DNA of 64,000 nt from Hyalella azteca. Taxonomy: Eukaryota; Arthropoda; Malacostraca; Amphipoda; Hyalellidae. The notes below the pieces were generated by a model, which was given only the letters and a program-made list of their open reading frames with translations, was not told the origin of the DNA and made no database searches. Below are positions 1 through 12,686 of the stretch, piece by piece; the first letter of the stretch is position 1; each line of letters starts with the position of its first letter. The DNA is taken from positions 94,662 through 158,661 of the forward strand of contig NW_025944383.1 in NCBI RefSeq assembly GCF_000764305.2. The letters are read 5' to 3'. A program made the translations under genes and the position numbers.

Positions 1-2342
1 GAGACTTAATTGTAGACGTGAACGCCAAATTGTTGGCCTCGCCTCGACCGGACTGATGCGCATTTTTATCTCGGAGACTTGAACCATGCGAAGCTTTCAA
101 TGTTCCCTTGTCGGCCTAGTACTTATTTTACACTTTTACAGTTCTTATACGAAACACCTTAAAGAATTATAGTATATAAAAATTTAAGACAAAAAGATTA
201 TTATTAACTAGTAAATTGGCTAACCTTAAATAGCTCTTGACACAAGAGAAGCAATTGCTTATCTCGCTCGATGCTGAGCCTATGCTAGGCTTCATCCATC
301 AATCAACTGGCAACTAATTTGCGATTATAAATCATTGCTTCAGAAGCTCCATCAATATTTTCGACGATCGTAATTTAGCGACGATCGTAAACCCAATGAT
401 AATCGTTGGTCGGGACAAAATTAGCAATTTATTTTTAAACAAATTTTAGTCGTAGATCTAACAGGGAACGAAAATGTACTTCATATATTTTTCCATCGCA
501 CACGGAACGAATTTTACTGACTATATTCATGGAATAATCATTAGAATTTGGTACAAAGGCAGCCAGACATTTCTGCGACCCGAAAAATCTTAGAAACTTT
601 TATATAGAATGAAAATAAGGCAACAAAAAAATTAATCTAGAGAGACCTCCTAATAACATCATCTACGAACTCAATTTAATTTTAGTAACAAAAATGTTGA
701 TTTGGATTGGCGAACCATCGAATAAACTGGAACGCAAATGTATCAGAATTTATTTTATTGGTTTAAAGCAACTAAATATAGAGCACTTCGTCTTAAAGCT
801 GTGCTAGAAATGTCTGTTAAAGGTAATCTTTAATTAAGCAAAATTGGCTGCAACTATGAATTCCCGAAGCAATTTTCCATTCGCTTGAGTCTTGGGAGCA
901 GAATTTCACATAATATTGTTCTGCTGAACGTTTTGCCAACCCTGCTGCAACGAGCTTCCATCATTCAGGCACGAACAGCGACTGCAGTTTTATGAACATC
1001 AGGCATAGCGAGTAAAGGAACGCTGCGGTGTTTCATTTATTTTTGAAGTGCGGCATTGAAGCATTTGTTCCTGGCAGAAAGCCCTGCAATAACAGCTTCT
1101 AATAACAACTCTCCCTCGCGCAGCTGGGGTAATTTTTTTCATTAGGTGGCGCATATTAGCCCGTCCTGAGCTCCATGTAAACACCGACCGAACTCTGCGC
1201 TTGCTTCGTCCTTTATAAAGTAGGACTTTATGTGCATGTGGCCGCTCGTGGCATCGGCTGCTTAAAATTGACTGCTCGGCAATATATTGATGGCATTTAT
1301 TGTATTTAAATAGGGTCGGGTTTGCCAAATTTTTATTTTAATTATCCGATGAATTGTCAAAAGATTATTTTTCTTCAAATGAACTCATGCTCTTCTCTTT
1401 TTTCAAAGATCGTCGCCCTGTTAGGGACGACTGTTGTCTCGTGTAATCGATTCCTTGATCGCGTCTTCTTTTCTAGTGCTTTTCATATAATTTTTCATTT
1501 CTGTTGCTGCTCACCCTTCCGATTTATACTTCGATTCTTCCACCTCTCTCGTCTTTGCTTTTTCCTCTGTTCACTAATCCCATTTTCACCCATGTTGACC
1601 ACCAATCGCTCCTTCTTCCTTCTCCTCTCTGAGATTCCAAGTTTCCAACACTGTTTTTTTTTTCTTGCCAACTTCAGCGCACCGGCCAATCAATACCTTC
1701 CGTCACTTGTAATTTTGATTTAAATTGTAATGATACGCGAATGTGACCCGACAAAGCTTGTGCTCGGTGCCCAACAATCTTGTGTTACGGAAACACAAAT
1801 TTTACTCCTAGGCGATGAAATTTGCATTCAGTCTCGTGCTCCAAAACATAGAGAAGGCAATAATTGAACCAACGACCATCAATGTCCAGTCTCCATCATC
1901 GAGACAACGTCTATCCTTATCAGAAAACTCTTCGTTTTGACTATGTTATCTGGTGTGGCTTATCAATGCGGGTTTGGTTTTGAAAGCGTTGAAGCAAAAG
2001 CTTATATGAGAAGATGAATTAATAAGAAATTGACAAAACATTATCACATCTATCCAGTAATCCAAAGAGAATGTACAAAGAGTACGTGATTGAATGATAA
2101 CTTTATCCCTCATTGTAGGTAATTATTGCGGTTAAAACTGCTAAAACTTCACGCTTCCCTCATGTCACTATTGACAGGAACAACATTTTTCTAAATGTTA
2201 ATCGTGATTGAATATTTCATGACATTCGTAGCGTTATTTATCATGACTGAAATAGACAGACTAGGTTTTATGTCTGGACGGATTTACGTTCAACTGGTGA
2301 TCTTAGTTATCAATTATTAGCTTGACTCTTGATTTTGATATA
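1..2342. other. Gene-less stretch, presumed upstream neuroligin intron
   Basis: No convincing coding exon, RNA gene or transposon is seen here. A pyrimidine-rich tract on the plus strand at about 1490-1690 is open in two directions, but it codes only Phe/Ser/Leu-rich or Lys/Arg/Glu-rich low-complexity peptide. I read it as composition, not a gene. By its position upstream of the neuroligin exon it may belong to an intron or to the 5' flank (inference). Confidence 0.4.
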
Positions 2343-3627
2343 TAGGGTAACATGGGGCAGCGAGCCCACTGCGGGTCACGGGCCCATAGCGGGTTTCTTG
2401 CTAAGTATGGCAGATATTGGTCCGTGTTCTCTACCGCCAGTCGACAGTTTCACTGGGATGAAGTGTACGGATTTACGTTTTGCTAAGTTTTTGCGTTATT
2501 AAGTTCTTTGCGAATAACTGTTTTAGTCCAGATAAAAATTTTTTTGCAGCTAAAGAAAGTTTTTTTTCGATTACTATAGATGAAGCTTCTGAAATTACTG
2601 TGAATTATTTTTCAAAGTAATATTTATAGGGATAATTTTGAGACCAAGTTTAGACTATTAGCTTTTAAAATAAAATGTTGACACGATATAAATTGAAATG
2701 ATACCTAGTGGGGGCAACGGGCCCACGCGTGTCACGGGGCAAAGCGCCCATGGTGAAGTCTTGTGTTATACATCATTAGATTTGTCTCAATGACCTTTTC
2801 AAACTATGACTAGCTTTTTGAATTACAAATTACACTTCATATTGCATGATTTTTTGATTTGCCACCTCAAGGCATCAGGTTTAGTTTCTAGTTATGCGTA
2901 TTTATGACCACTTTTCGAGTTATTGACTCTTGCTTGCCAAAAGTTGATTTCAGTCAACACCAATGAGCCAAAAGTTAATGAGAATTTTTATGGTGTCGGC
3001 TGAAATCACGATTAGGTACGAATTCTCTGTACATAATATCTGGATTATGGACGAAACTGGAACGAAGTTTTTTTCTGATCAACTAAATATATTTTTTCTA
3101 GTCAAGGATACATTTTTTCATGTCAAGGACGAATTTTTTATCGCAGGATATATTTTCAAGTCAAGGATTTATATTTTCATGTCAATGAAATATTTTTCTT
3201 CACGTCAGTGATAGATTTTTAAGCCAAGAGTATATTTTTTTCAAGTTAAGTATATGATTTTTTGAGTTGTTAATGAGTGAGTGAATGTCATATTTTTTAT
3301 TGCATTTTCTTAGTTTTAACTGTAAAGTGTTGTTTTATCATTTTTAAACGAGAAATATGCATTTGTGATAAAGGGACCATGGGTGGGCGCCTTGTCCCAA
3401 GCCCATGGGCCCATTGCCCCAGGGGTGGGGCAATGGGCCCATTTTGACACTTTTTACAAAACAGTGTTTCATTAAAAATTGAATGAACATATAGGCGTCT
3501 AATTCACATCATACATTCCTCATTAGTTGTACCTTTAAACAAAACAAAGAACCACCTCGTATCAATTAAAAGTTCATCAAAAATTTAGTTTAAAAAAAGG
3601 GGGGGCGCGCTGCCCCATGTTGCCCTA
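2343..3627. mobile_element. Non-autonomous DNA transposon with terminal inverted repeats
   Basis: The left end after TA (2343-2344) reads GGGTAACATGGGGCAGCG. The right end before TA (3626-3627) is, as reverse complement, GGGCAACATGGGGCAGCG. The match runs about 23 bases with two differences. Both ends are flanked by TA, as expected of TA-targeting superfamilies such as Tc1/mariner, although TA could also be part of the terminus. GC-rich relatives of the end motif (GGGCCCA, GGGGCAA) recur inside at about 2350-2395, 2705-2752 and 3362-3444. The interior is AT-rich and has no transposase frame. A degenerate tandem repeat occupies 3100-3270. The superfamily is not certain. Confidence 0.7.
3100..3270 (+). 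repeat. Degenerate ~22-base tandem repeat inside the transposon
   Basis: About eight diverged units begin with GTCAAGGAT or a near variant, followed by a T-rich run (ATATTTTTTCAT type). They lie wholly inside the inverted-repeat element at 2343-3627, as often seen in the core of non-autonomous elements. Confidence 0.6.
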
Positions 3628-5050
3628 CGTTTCGCGGAACTTGTCCACGGTGTTGCACCGAACAAGTCGCCTTTGGCCTCCTCCGGAGACGTGCAGTCTT
3701 TGATGCAATGAAGTCCGAGCCTTCAAGTCTCCGAGCGTGCACAGTTTTACGGCCGAACTTTAACAGCTTTGATAACAACTTCGATAGGAGTTTTTTTTAC
3801 ATTCATCATTTACGTTTTTCTTTTTTCTTTGTTTCTCGTCACTATAGCCAGAACGAGTTGCCAAAACATGCTCCCTGCAAACCATCTGTAGTCACGAAAC
3901 TTTTGGCTCGGATAGTTTTTTCCTCCGTCGTGTAGCGGCAAAAGCTTGTAGTGCATACTTCTTGCTTGCTTGGATGAGATGGAAAAAATTTACGAGTCGG
4001 TAATGATCGCAGCAATTCCTGCGTAGCCTCTGCAGGAACCTATACGGCAAGCAGGATTATGTTATTTGTAGCAGTAGTAAGTCGGCATAATAAGTAAAGT
4101 CAAGGTTGCATAGTAAATCAAAACTTTTTCAAGTAAATTTCGCGATGAATCTGATCGCTGCATTCAATAACGCATGATATTGATTATGCTTTATTTATTG
4201 TTGGGTTGTGATTATAGTTATGCGTTGTACTCGAATGTACAACGAATAATTTTTTGGTTATGTTGATTAGGATGCGTTGAGATAATTCTTAATGACAAGC
4301 ATATCCATTTCTATACATTTCATTTAAATATGGAAAATTTGCATAATACAGTTATATAAAAATTGTTTACCCTCTATCAGAACGTTTTAACTTTTTTTCT
4401 GTCATGACTGTTTAACCTCAACTTATAATAAAGTTAACGATTAAAGAAATTATTGGCATATTTTCCAATTTTTATTCCACAAAATTTTTACCAATATTTT
4501 TCTTCCTTCTTCATCATTTGCTGATGAATCAATGTCGATGAATATTGACGGAGAAAACTATCACTAATTTTTACGTTTGTAAAAACCATAAGAACATCGA
4601 TCAATGCCATATATATTTTATATCAATAAGGGCGCGGGATTTGGTTAAAACTTCCTCCGATAGCACGTATAAGTAACTAATAACTGATTGAACAACTCAA
4701 CAAATAACCCGTGTGTTATAAGATATACAATGGCGGTGAATATCTCCCCGAAGTATCCTTCCCTGGAGTGCGATCCTGTTTATCAATTCACTCTGGTAAT
4801 TCATGCTTAATACGAGTTGGCCCGAGTGTAACCCTGGCTGCCATTTGCATAAGCCTAACATAAAACGATGCACAATTTAGGCAAGGTAGAGCAGTGCAAT
4901 AATACCTCCTTTATATGCATTGGTTCTGTTGCTGCTAGTCCAGGCAAGAGTCGGCGACCAGCGTTCCTATAAACTGGTGGCAGGCATGCAAGCACTCAGA
5001 AAAAATGGAGAGACTTTGTTAAAGTATCGACGCACTTCTTATCCTTGTGT
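3628..5050. other. Gene-less stretch
   Basis: AT-rich DNA in which I see no supported gene, RNA or repeat array. Short open frames here match nothing recognisable. Confidence 0.4.
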
Positions 5051-5275
5051 GGGCCACTACGACCCAGTTTCGCCCGACAAAAAGGCTAAGCACGGAAAGT
5101 TTGTTATTATTTGGACAACATGAGTCATTTATTTTTCAGAGGGATTCAGGCATTGTCATTGTCTGGGCCACTATGACCCAGTTTCGCCCGACAATAAAGC
5201 GTTGCAATGCCAAGTACGAAAAGTGTGTCATTATTTGGACAACATGAGTCATTTATTTTTCAGAGAGATTCGGGC
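5051..5275 (+). repeat. Two-copy tandem duplication, ~114-124 bases
   Basis: GGGCCACTACGACCCAGTTT at 5051 recurs at 5165 with one change. The later shared block, TTGGACAACATGAGTCATTT, lies at 5111 and 5235. The offset therefore grows from 114 to 124 bases because the second copy carries about 10 extra bases. The copies are close to identical, so the duplication looks recent. Short open frames spanning it are by-products. Confidence 0.85.
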
Positions 5276-8200
5276 CAGAGCGCGCAGGCATCCCTATCAT
5301 AGCAAACTGTTTGCTTGGGTAAACTCTTCGTGAACTTTGCCTCTTAAGAACTCTGAGGTTAAGGCAATGGGCGTACTGCCCGCCATTTCTAGGTGATATT
5401 TGCCCAAGCTTTTATTGGTTTCTGAACTTCAGTTGCTCACCAGCTTTGTTGTAATCGCGACTTTGCGACAAAACAACTATCGACTATTTAGAATTGCCAA
5501 TTTGGGGTTGATTTTTTTTCCTCCACTGTGCCTGTTACGCATACCATTGTTCATTCCCTATTCCACCAATCCATTACTTGAGACAGTGTCCAACTCTAAG
5601 CCGTCAGGAGCATGAATCGGCTGAGAAAAAAGCAATATAATTCATTAGAGGAATACGTTATTACGTTAGATAATTATAATATTTATCGACAACGAATTTA
5701 TTTATTACAATTAAATTATTGTTCATTGTATAATTGATAAATATTCATTTTTAGAGGTGCGAAATCATCTGCCTAATTTTAACTGCATTCGGCTAATACA
5801 GATGCAGAAATTCAGTATTAAACCTGCATTCATTCCCAGTATCTTTTATTATTGAATTTATGCAGTTAATTTTTCTCAAAGAATATAGACAATGAAGATA
5901 TTTATAAGAGGCCTCGGATGCCAAAATATTATCCGAAATTTCGGAAAAGAGATCCTTCAAATATTTCATTATTGAAATCATAATGAATTCATGCAATTTA
6001 TTTTCTTCTATACTCACGTATCTCAATTGTTAGAGAAGTAAATAACTGAAGTGCATTGTGAGAGCTATTGTAGTAACTGCTATCAGACCGATGGGAATAA
6101 TTTCTAGCTGAGCATGGTATTTTTAGACAATTATTTTAAAGCGTGAAGTGTATCTCGTTCGTTCTTGAACGCAATATCAGTATGAACTTAACAGCAAGTT
6201 TCCTTGGTATGCGCTGTTAGTAAAATGACCTCTTGAAGCACGGGAAGTATTTTCCTTGGAATAAGCAATTCTAGTTCCAAATTTGATGTTAAGTACAGTA
6301 ACGACCTCTCGAAGCCTATGCAAACGGCCTCTAAATTTAGAAGGAACAGCATCCTGCTGTCAGGTCGGCGATGGACCGTACGATGCTGCCACTTATGCTC
6401 CTAGTGTCCCTGCAACGAGGTTGCCCCTGTACGAATGCTTCCTTTATTTTCAGCTGCACTTCACCTAACTTATTTGGACATCCACCATTAAACTTTGGGC
6501 ATTACATCGACGTTGTTACGAGTGTCGTATAATTTTACGGCTGCATTACCCAGACCGACACAACACACTCCTATGATATACCTTTACGACTTGTCCTTCC
6601 AGAAATTGCTCTCCGTTTATCAGGGCGTTCTTAAAACTCGATCATTATGTAGTCCGGCCTTCTCTTAGATGTCACACAAAATATCCCATAGGCAACCATT
6701 AATGAATTCTTTACGTGAAGCTCAGAATTAGGCTGATTACTAAAATTTTGTAGGCGGTAGAACGGCTGCAGAGACGTTAATAACAAATTATTGCCCATTG
6801 ACACGAGAGCTAAAATCACACATTTGAAAAGAATACGCACACAAATGGAATCTATTAAGTTTCATGACGTGATGTATGAATGTAAAGAAATCGGATTTAG
6901 ATTCCGAATGTTTGAAAGTACATATATTACTAAAAAATATTTTGTTCATGATTAATATTTCTTAAAACGAAAGTAGAAACGACTTGGGTCGGTGATAGTT
7001 GAGCTCCTAGTTTTTTTTTCTACGAGTTTAAAAATCGCGATTTGAATGCTGAAACAATATTAATTAGTGAAAACAAAGAGAATAAATTTATTTTTGACAT
7101 TTATTAATTAATGTAAACTCCGCTCCTTTCATGTGCAATATGCATATAATCATTACTTCTGCTCAAAATTTTTGGGACAAATAAAAAGAAAAAAAAATAA
7201 TTCTTCGCAGAAACAACCGAGAAAAATTGTATTGTATTTTCTCACTCGGATGCTCCTAAGTAACAGTGATGACACGTTTTGAAATTTGATCTTATACGTT
7301 TTACTTAATTTATCAACCCTTCTCCAGGTCTGTATGCAGAGACACATCAATGAAACATTAACCGGCAGCATAATAAGAAGCGGAATTAGCGAAAAAGTTC
7401 ACATTTTTGCACTAAATGACCGTCAAAATATAGACCGTCAGTTTCTGAAGACTTGAGTTCATAGCTGCGGACCTCGTCTTGTGATTGCTATGGGACGCAT
7501 AAACCCCTTGACTATCTAGCCCTCATCTGGGCTGTCTCGTCATGGCAATCTGGCCACCTATTACGCGACCTCGCTCCTAAATCATAAGCAAATAGAATTT
7601 TAAAATGTGTTTCATATCGGAGATTTTATCGCTTTTTCGATAGCATAGAAATCGTTCAGAATTTTCAAAAATCGGTTTTATTCTGAACGACAATGATTCA
7701 ATTTTGTTGTTAATGTTTGATGTAACTAGCGCTAGAAATTCTTTCGCATGCAATTGATTGAAAATATGAATAAATGGTAACTAAATTTAGAAAATAAACG
7801 TCAGAAGCTATAAAGAATTCGCGCAGTTTAATTTGTTTGCTATTAAAAATTTGTGAATTAATGCCTAGACGTCGAGTTTTGTTAGGTAGGAAAACAAAAT
7901 ACAATAATATTATTCATCATTAAAATTGGCAAAAAATTCCCGTGCTTTCCATTCGGTCATTACACTCGTTGATTGGATTTTCAAAGGTCGTCAGCCAATG
8001 CCAATGTTCGTAGCTTCGCTTACGCCGCATCAACTTCAGCAACTGAACTAATTCACCAGAAATGGACATCACGACATAACTTTATTACTATTACACTTTA
8101 ATACCGACACTGCATGAAGCTAGGAAATATTAATAATAAATAAACATTATTGAAGAGTAAGAATTAACTAAAGTAAATAAAGTTTAATCCTATAAATTCG

Positions 8201-8880
8201 AAGACACCGTTCAAGAATGGTGCTTAATGAATTATTTTAGTTGGGGGTTGTGTGTTATGTTATGTTTCATTCATGCTGATTGAAACATGATTTTCATTCA
8301 TTTATGATTGTGACACACTTGTGCTGTTATTATCGTTCTAGCTGTTCATGTAGTTAGTACTTTACCAAGCGAAAGTAAGGGGAAAAAGCCTGTTTTATGG
8401 CTCAAAAATTTCATTGCCACCTCCTAATTTTGCTCGTCGTTGTCTCGCTCCAAACTCCATTAAATGATAGTAACAATAGTTTTCATTATAATTATGAATA
8501 ATTAAAATGTTTTCAAATTCAAATGATCACAAACGGGACGCGTTAATTTTCGTATCGCGTAACGCTTCGTCATTTATTTACCAAACGTATGTAGAGATAC
8601 ATTGGTTTCTGCATCTATTACGTGTTAGGTCAGAGTTTAGACAGCCTTCTGCTATGCAATTCCCCGCCACCGCATTACGCGGGCCCGAAATTCACAATAA
8701 ACTATTCGCTGCTCACGGGCGGGCGACTGATCCTTCGCAACGCCGTTTCACCGCGCGAGTCGCCAAAATAGCGGCGACTGCAGTGCTGAATTTACGTAGA
8801 CAAAAAACGATGTTGTCCACCATTACTCGTCTATTACTTGCTCATTACATTGAAGTGACTTGGTAACTAATGTAATTCTG
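5276..8880. other. Gene-less stretch
   Basis: Nothing supported. This is mostly AT-rich DNA with short chance reading frames on both strands. The slightly more GC-rich patch at about 8640-8780 is open for roughly 119 codons on the plus strand, but it shows no family motif and no convincing splice borders. Confidence 0.4.
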
Positions 8881-8978
8881 CTTCTTCTTTACTACATGAA
8901 CTATCTTCTTTACTACATTTCTTTTCTAAATTTCTTCTTTACTACATTTCTTTGCTACATTTCTTCTTTACTACATGA
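8881..8978 (+). repeat. Short pyrimidine-rich tandem repeat
   Basis: About six imperfect units of CTTCTTTACTACATTT, some truncated (for example CTTTGCTACATTT). It is a low-complexity minisatellite with no coding signal. Confidence 0.75.
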
Positions 8979-10463
8979 ACATTCAACAACAATAAATTCT
9001 ATTTCTTTATTTTTATAACGATAAATTCACCAGAGGTTGCATAACGTTTACTCGCAAAATATCCTTAAATATTTTAAATTAATGGTCAATTATAATGTTC
9101 TATAACGAGTTTTTCCATGTATCATTGAGAATATTAATCTATGAGCATCGCTACCCAACGCATTATGATTGCCATTACTTCATTTCAAAGTTGCTTAACT
9201 ATTCAGCATTTTCCCAGAACCACCTGAATAGCACAAATGAACGACGTTTCTGAACTAGAGGAGCATGAAAACGACAAATGTATAGAATAAATGATCTTTA
9301 TACAATTTAAACAATTCATGATGATCAAATATTTTCATCTTAATATAAATTAACTTATGGAGTCAAAGAAAGATGAAATTACGCAGCAGTTGAATCCGTT
9401 CCGTGGATCTTCTTATCTGAAACTCACTCGCATTGTAATGCAGTCACGCGCTGCAGAAATGCACTGGAGTGAAACGCAGCAGTTTTGGTCGGTTAATGAA
9501 GCGTCGGACTCACAAATTCAGTGTCTTGAGGTCTCATCAGTAAGGCTGCCATTATTCGGGGCAGGGCATTTGTTAGAGCGAAACTCGGCGCCGAGTTTTA
9601 TTGAAGCTTAATCGCACAACTTGAGCTCCACGCTGCAAATTTTGCATAAGTTCAATGCATCGCAACTCAAAGTTCTTGGTGCGACTGGAAGCATTATGTT
9701 GAGACCCTTATTGGTGCTGTTAAACCTTGACTTGTTCTTTTGGATATTCTAAGAGATGAATTTGCTAACGAAGCTGAAGAAGTCCTTAGACTAGATAAGA
9801 TTAGTTAACTCGGCATAACAACTTAGCCTGATGGGCTAATCTGGTGCAGACGAGTAGGTTTTGACGTAATTCTTGCAAAATATGATCAAATTATAGATAT
9901 TGCTAGCACATTGAAATAGAATTGGCCATAGTCTGTTTTAGTAACGCCGGAGCATTATTTAATTCTTGGAACACAAGTTCTCCGTCTTTGAAATTTGTGG
10001 GTCTATATAAGTTCATCACAATCTTGAAGTGATGCTCATTCTCGATTTATCACACTTTAGCATTTCAATTTTTGTTATATATGCTATATCATATATTATC
10101 ATTCGATCGAATAAGAAAAGTTTTACACACAGTCGTAAGTGTAATATAACGAATTATTTTCTATAGACATGATGTGACTTTTTCAGAATTTAACTTGATC
10201 ACATACACCTTTCCAGCTTTTTAACTTTGTTTAACATTAGATGAATATTTATTTTATGCTATTTACATCGAACACCTCACTGCTCTACAGTGCAGTTGAG
10301 ATCCTTACACTTAGAAATATTTCCATAAGATTCATTCATCTCATATCCTTTCCTTAACAATTATAGATTAGTAAAACTGTGTTGCTTAATGATTCTGAAA
10401 TGATGGTGAATCGTAAATGTCATTAGCTTGGTGATTATGAAACGGCAAACGATTGCTTAATGC

Positions 10464-10494
10464 TTGCTTAAGCAACTGTCTGTTGCTTAAGCAA
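10464..10494. repeat. Paired 12-base palindromes
   Basis: TTGCTTAAGCAA, itself a perfect palindrome, occurs at 10464-10475 and again at 10483-10494, separated by CTGTCTG. Related TTGCTTAATG motifs lie just upstream. The two copies can pair with themselves or with each other. It could be a binding site for a dimeric factor or simply an AT-rich foldback; no function is shown. Confidence 0.6.
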
Positions 10495-10745
10495 TAGCTT
10501 TATCTTCATAATGGTGAAACCATAAAATTTTGATGGTCCATATAATGAACACGTGCGGACCCTTTCCTGCCCGGAAACCGGTCTACGTTGCGCTCGGGCA
10601 GTTGCCTTCTTAGGTTTGTTAATAAAACAAAGTGGAGACGTCGGGCGGCGAGCTCATTTCATTATCCGACTGCATGCAAAGGGCACTAATGACCTGAGAG
10701 CTGCAGCTGTATGCCTTCATTAGCAGCTGCTGCCACCCACTCTTT

Positions 10746-10775
10746 ATTGGTCTGCTGTTGTTATAGCAGACCAAT
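10746..10775. repeat. Perfect 11-base hairpin
   Basis: Arms ATTGGTCTGCT (10746-10756) and AGCAGACCAAT (10765-10775) surround an 8-base loop. Pairing is perfect. It is one of several isolated hairpins in this window. Confidence 0.7.
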
Positions 10776-11791
10776 ACTTAATATGGTTCTTGTGGACAGG
10801 CTGTTATTGTAAATATTATATTACAATTTGTTTCTGTAATGCAGTGCAAGGTCTGATAAAACATCAGTTGTTGCCGGCGTTGCAGCTAAATTAAAAGTTG
10901 CTGTCAAGTCACAGATATTGTGGCCACTGTTGACGAGGCCGTTTTGACTCTTCACTACACGTCCATCTATAATTTCGTCGCATACTCCAACAATGTGCGG
11001 CGGTTTCTTTAATATATTTAATACTATTTTTTGGATATAGCCAATACCAGTCACTGCTGCGTATCCTATTCAATTGCTTACGGCACTTCGGCTTTAAGAA
11101 AAAACGTGTTCCGAACTTACATTTCCGTAAATCCTATGCAGAACATAGAATTTTGCGTCCTGTAATTTTGTATTTTTCTAAAAACATCCTATTTCTGCTG
11201 TTTAATTTTACATTTTGATATTTTTACTCATTAGTTTACATGGCTGTTCAAAATTCTCTTTTGCCATCCATGCATCAGTAACTAGTGCTGAGAACGAATA
11301 GCATCTTCTCATTATTATATGAAACAGGCCAATGTTGAGAGGTTTAATTAATCTATGTCTGTTCCCATCTTGATTGAAGATTGGTCATCATTGACAGAAA
11401 CACAGACACATGCCAGCATATCTTCTTCGAAATCGAATTTGTAGACCAAACTGTAGGAGGAAATGTATGCTCTCATTCCAAGTCCATACCGGTATACAGG
11501 TGTTGTTTTGATGAAATAGAATACCGGGGAATATTTGTTTTTGATGAAAAACTAGTGTTTTGATGAAATAGAAGGATAAATTGTTTAGTTCACATCGAAC
11601 TTTTAGAGCTTTATTATATCTTTATTATTCTAATAAACATCAGGGTAAGAGTTCAGTATGGAATTTAGGTACAAAACTTGCTTCAGCTAACGTATATACC
11701 TTCAGATAACTGATAAATGCTATACTAGTGTTTGAATTAATTATTCAATAAAGAATTAATTTAAATAATCGACGCATTTCTCTGCCTACAG

Positions 11792-11941
11792 CGAGCACGC
11801 GGAACTTCAGGTACCCGACGATGGTTTACATCCACGGCGAGTCGTACGAGTGGAACAGCGGCAACCCGTACGACGGCTCCGTGCTGGCCGTGTATGGCGA
11901 GGTCATCGTGGTTACTATCAACTACAGGCTCGGCCTGCTCG
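11792..11941 (+). CDS. nlg: Neuroligin, internal exon (esterase-like domain)
   Basis: This exon encodes part of the cholinesterase-like extracellular domain of neuroligin, a postsynaptic adhesion protein that binds neurexin. It starts after TCTGCCTACAG with two bases that complete a codon, then reads [10 protein letters not shown] and [17 protein letters not shown], and ends in [13 protein letters not shown] replaces the oxyanion-hole HGGG of active esterases, and [14 protein letters not shown] is the neuroligin form of this loop. The exon ends at G|GTCAGT, phase 1. Joining it to 34324 gives an unbroken frame through LLG-FLN. Codons are clearly more GC-rich than the surrounding DNA. No preceding exon was found. 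The alternative of another cholinesterase-like adhesion protein (gliotactin, neurotactin) fits less well. Confidence 0.92.
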
Positions 11942-12370
11942 GTCAGTACTAATTATTATATAATTAATTACATCAATATTGATACAAATAACGAACCAAT
12001 ACAGGATAAAGATAACTGGTAAAAGAAATGATTTGAGGTTATCGTCGTAACTATCAACTACAGGTTCGGTCTGCTCGGTCAGTACTAATTATTATATTTT
12101 CAATTACATCAAGAATGGTAATAATAACAAACCTATACAAGGATTAGATAACTATTAAAAGAAATAATTTGAGGTTATCGTCGTAATTATCAACTACAGG
12201 CTCGACCTGCTCGGTCAGTACTAGTTATGATGTTATTAATTGCAGCAATAATGATATCAATAATGATAATAATAACAAACCAATGCAAGGATGAAAATAA
12301 CTATTGAAATAAATTATTTGAGTCCGTCGTCGTTATTATCAACGATAGGTTCGTCTTGCTCTGTCAGTGC
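11899..12370 (+). repeat. Four-copy tandem array of neuroligin exon end plus 5' splice site
   Basis: The last 43 exon bases (11899-11941) and the following intron sequence are repeated. Exon-like copies lie at 12035-12077, 12171-12213 and 12320-12362, at spacings of 136, 136 and 149 bases. The translation decays stepwise from [15 protein letters not shown] to [30 protein letters not shown] and ESVVVIINDRFVLLC. GTCAGT is kept right after all four (11942, 12078, 12214, 12363). No good 3' splice site precedes the copies, so they are not extra exons but candidate alternative 5' splice sites. Read-through from the true exon meets TAA after GQY. Confidence 0.9.
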
Positions 12371-12686
12371 TGATATAGTGACAGTGATAGTGGCAGTGAA
12401 AGTGACTGATAAGAAAGAGATAATGATGGTGACAGAGATGGTGACAGAGATGGTGACGGAGATGGTGACAGAGATGGTGACAGAGATGGTGCCGGAGATG
12501 GTAATGGAGATGGTGACGGAGATGGTGACAGAGATGGTGACAGAGATGGTGACAGACAGAGATGATGACAGAGATGGTGACAGAGATGGTGACAGAGATG
12601 GTGACAGAGATGGTGACAGAGATGGTGACAGAGATGGTGACAGAGATGGCGACAGAGATGGTGACAGAGATGGCGACAGTTATTGA
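12371..12686 (+). repeat. 12-base minisatellite (GACAGAGATGGT)
   Basis: After a transitional GTGACAGTGATAGTGG stretch, the 12-mer GACAGAGATGGT is repeated about 20 times with small variants (GACGGAGATGGT, GCCGGAGATGGT). Because the unit is a multiple of three it leaves long frames coding Met-Val-Thr-Glu or Asp-Gly-Asp-Arg repeats. They are a by-product of the array, which follows directly on the fourth exon-end copy. Confidence 0.85.

Larger units (their letters stand above)
8979..11791. other. Gene-less stretch up to the neuroligin exon
   Basis: No coding exon recognised. It holds two compact inverted-repeat sites, listed separately at 10464-10494 and 10746-10775. The last bases, TTTCTCTGCCTACAG ending at 11791, form the 3' splice site of the neuroligin exon. 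Confidence 0.45.

Noticed and set aside
1322..1723. 133-codon plus-strand frame and the opposing Lys/Arg-rich frame
   Set aside because: Low-complexity pyrimidine tract; no domain, and composition alone removes stops.
12291..12686. Long open frame coding Met-Val-Thr-Glu and Asp-Gly-Asp-Arg repeats
   Set aside because: Produced by a 12-base minisatellite whose length is a multiple of three.
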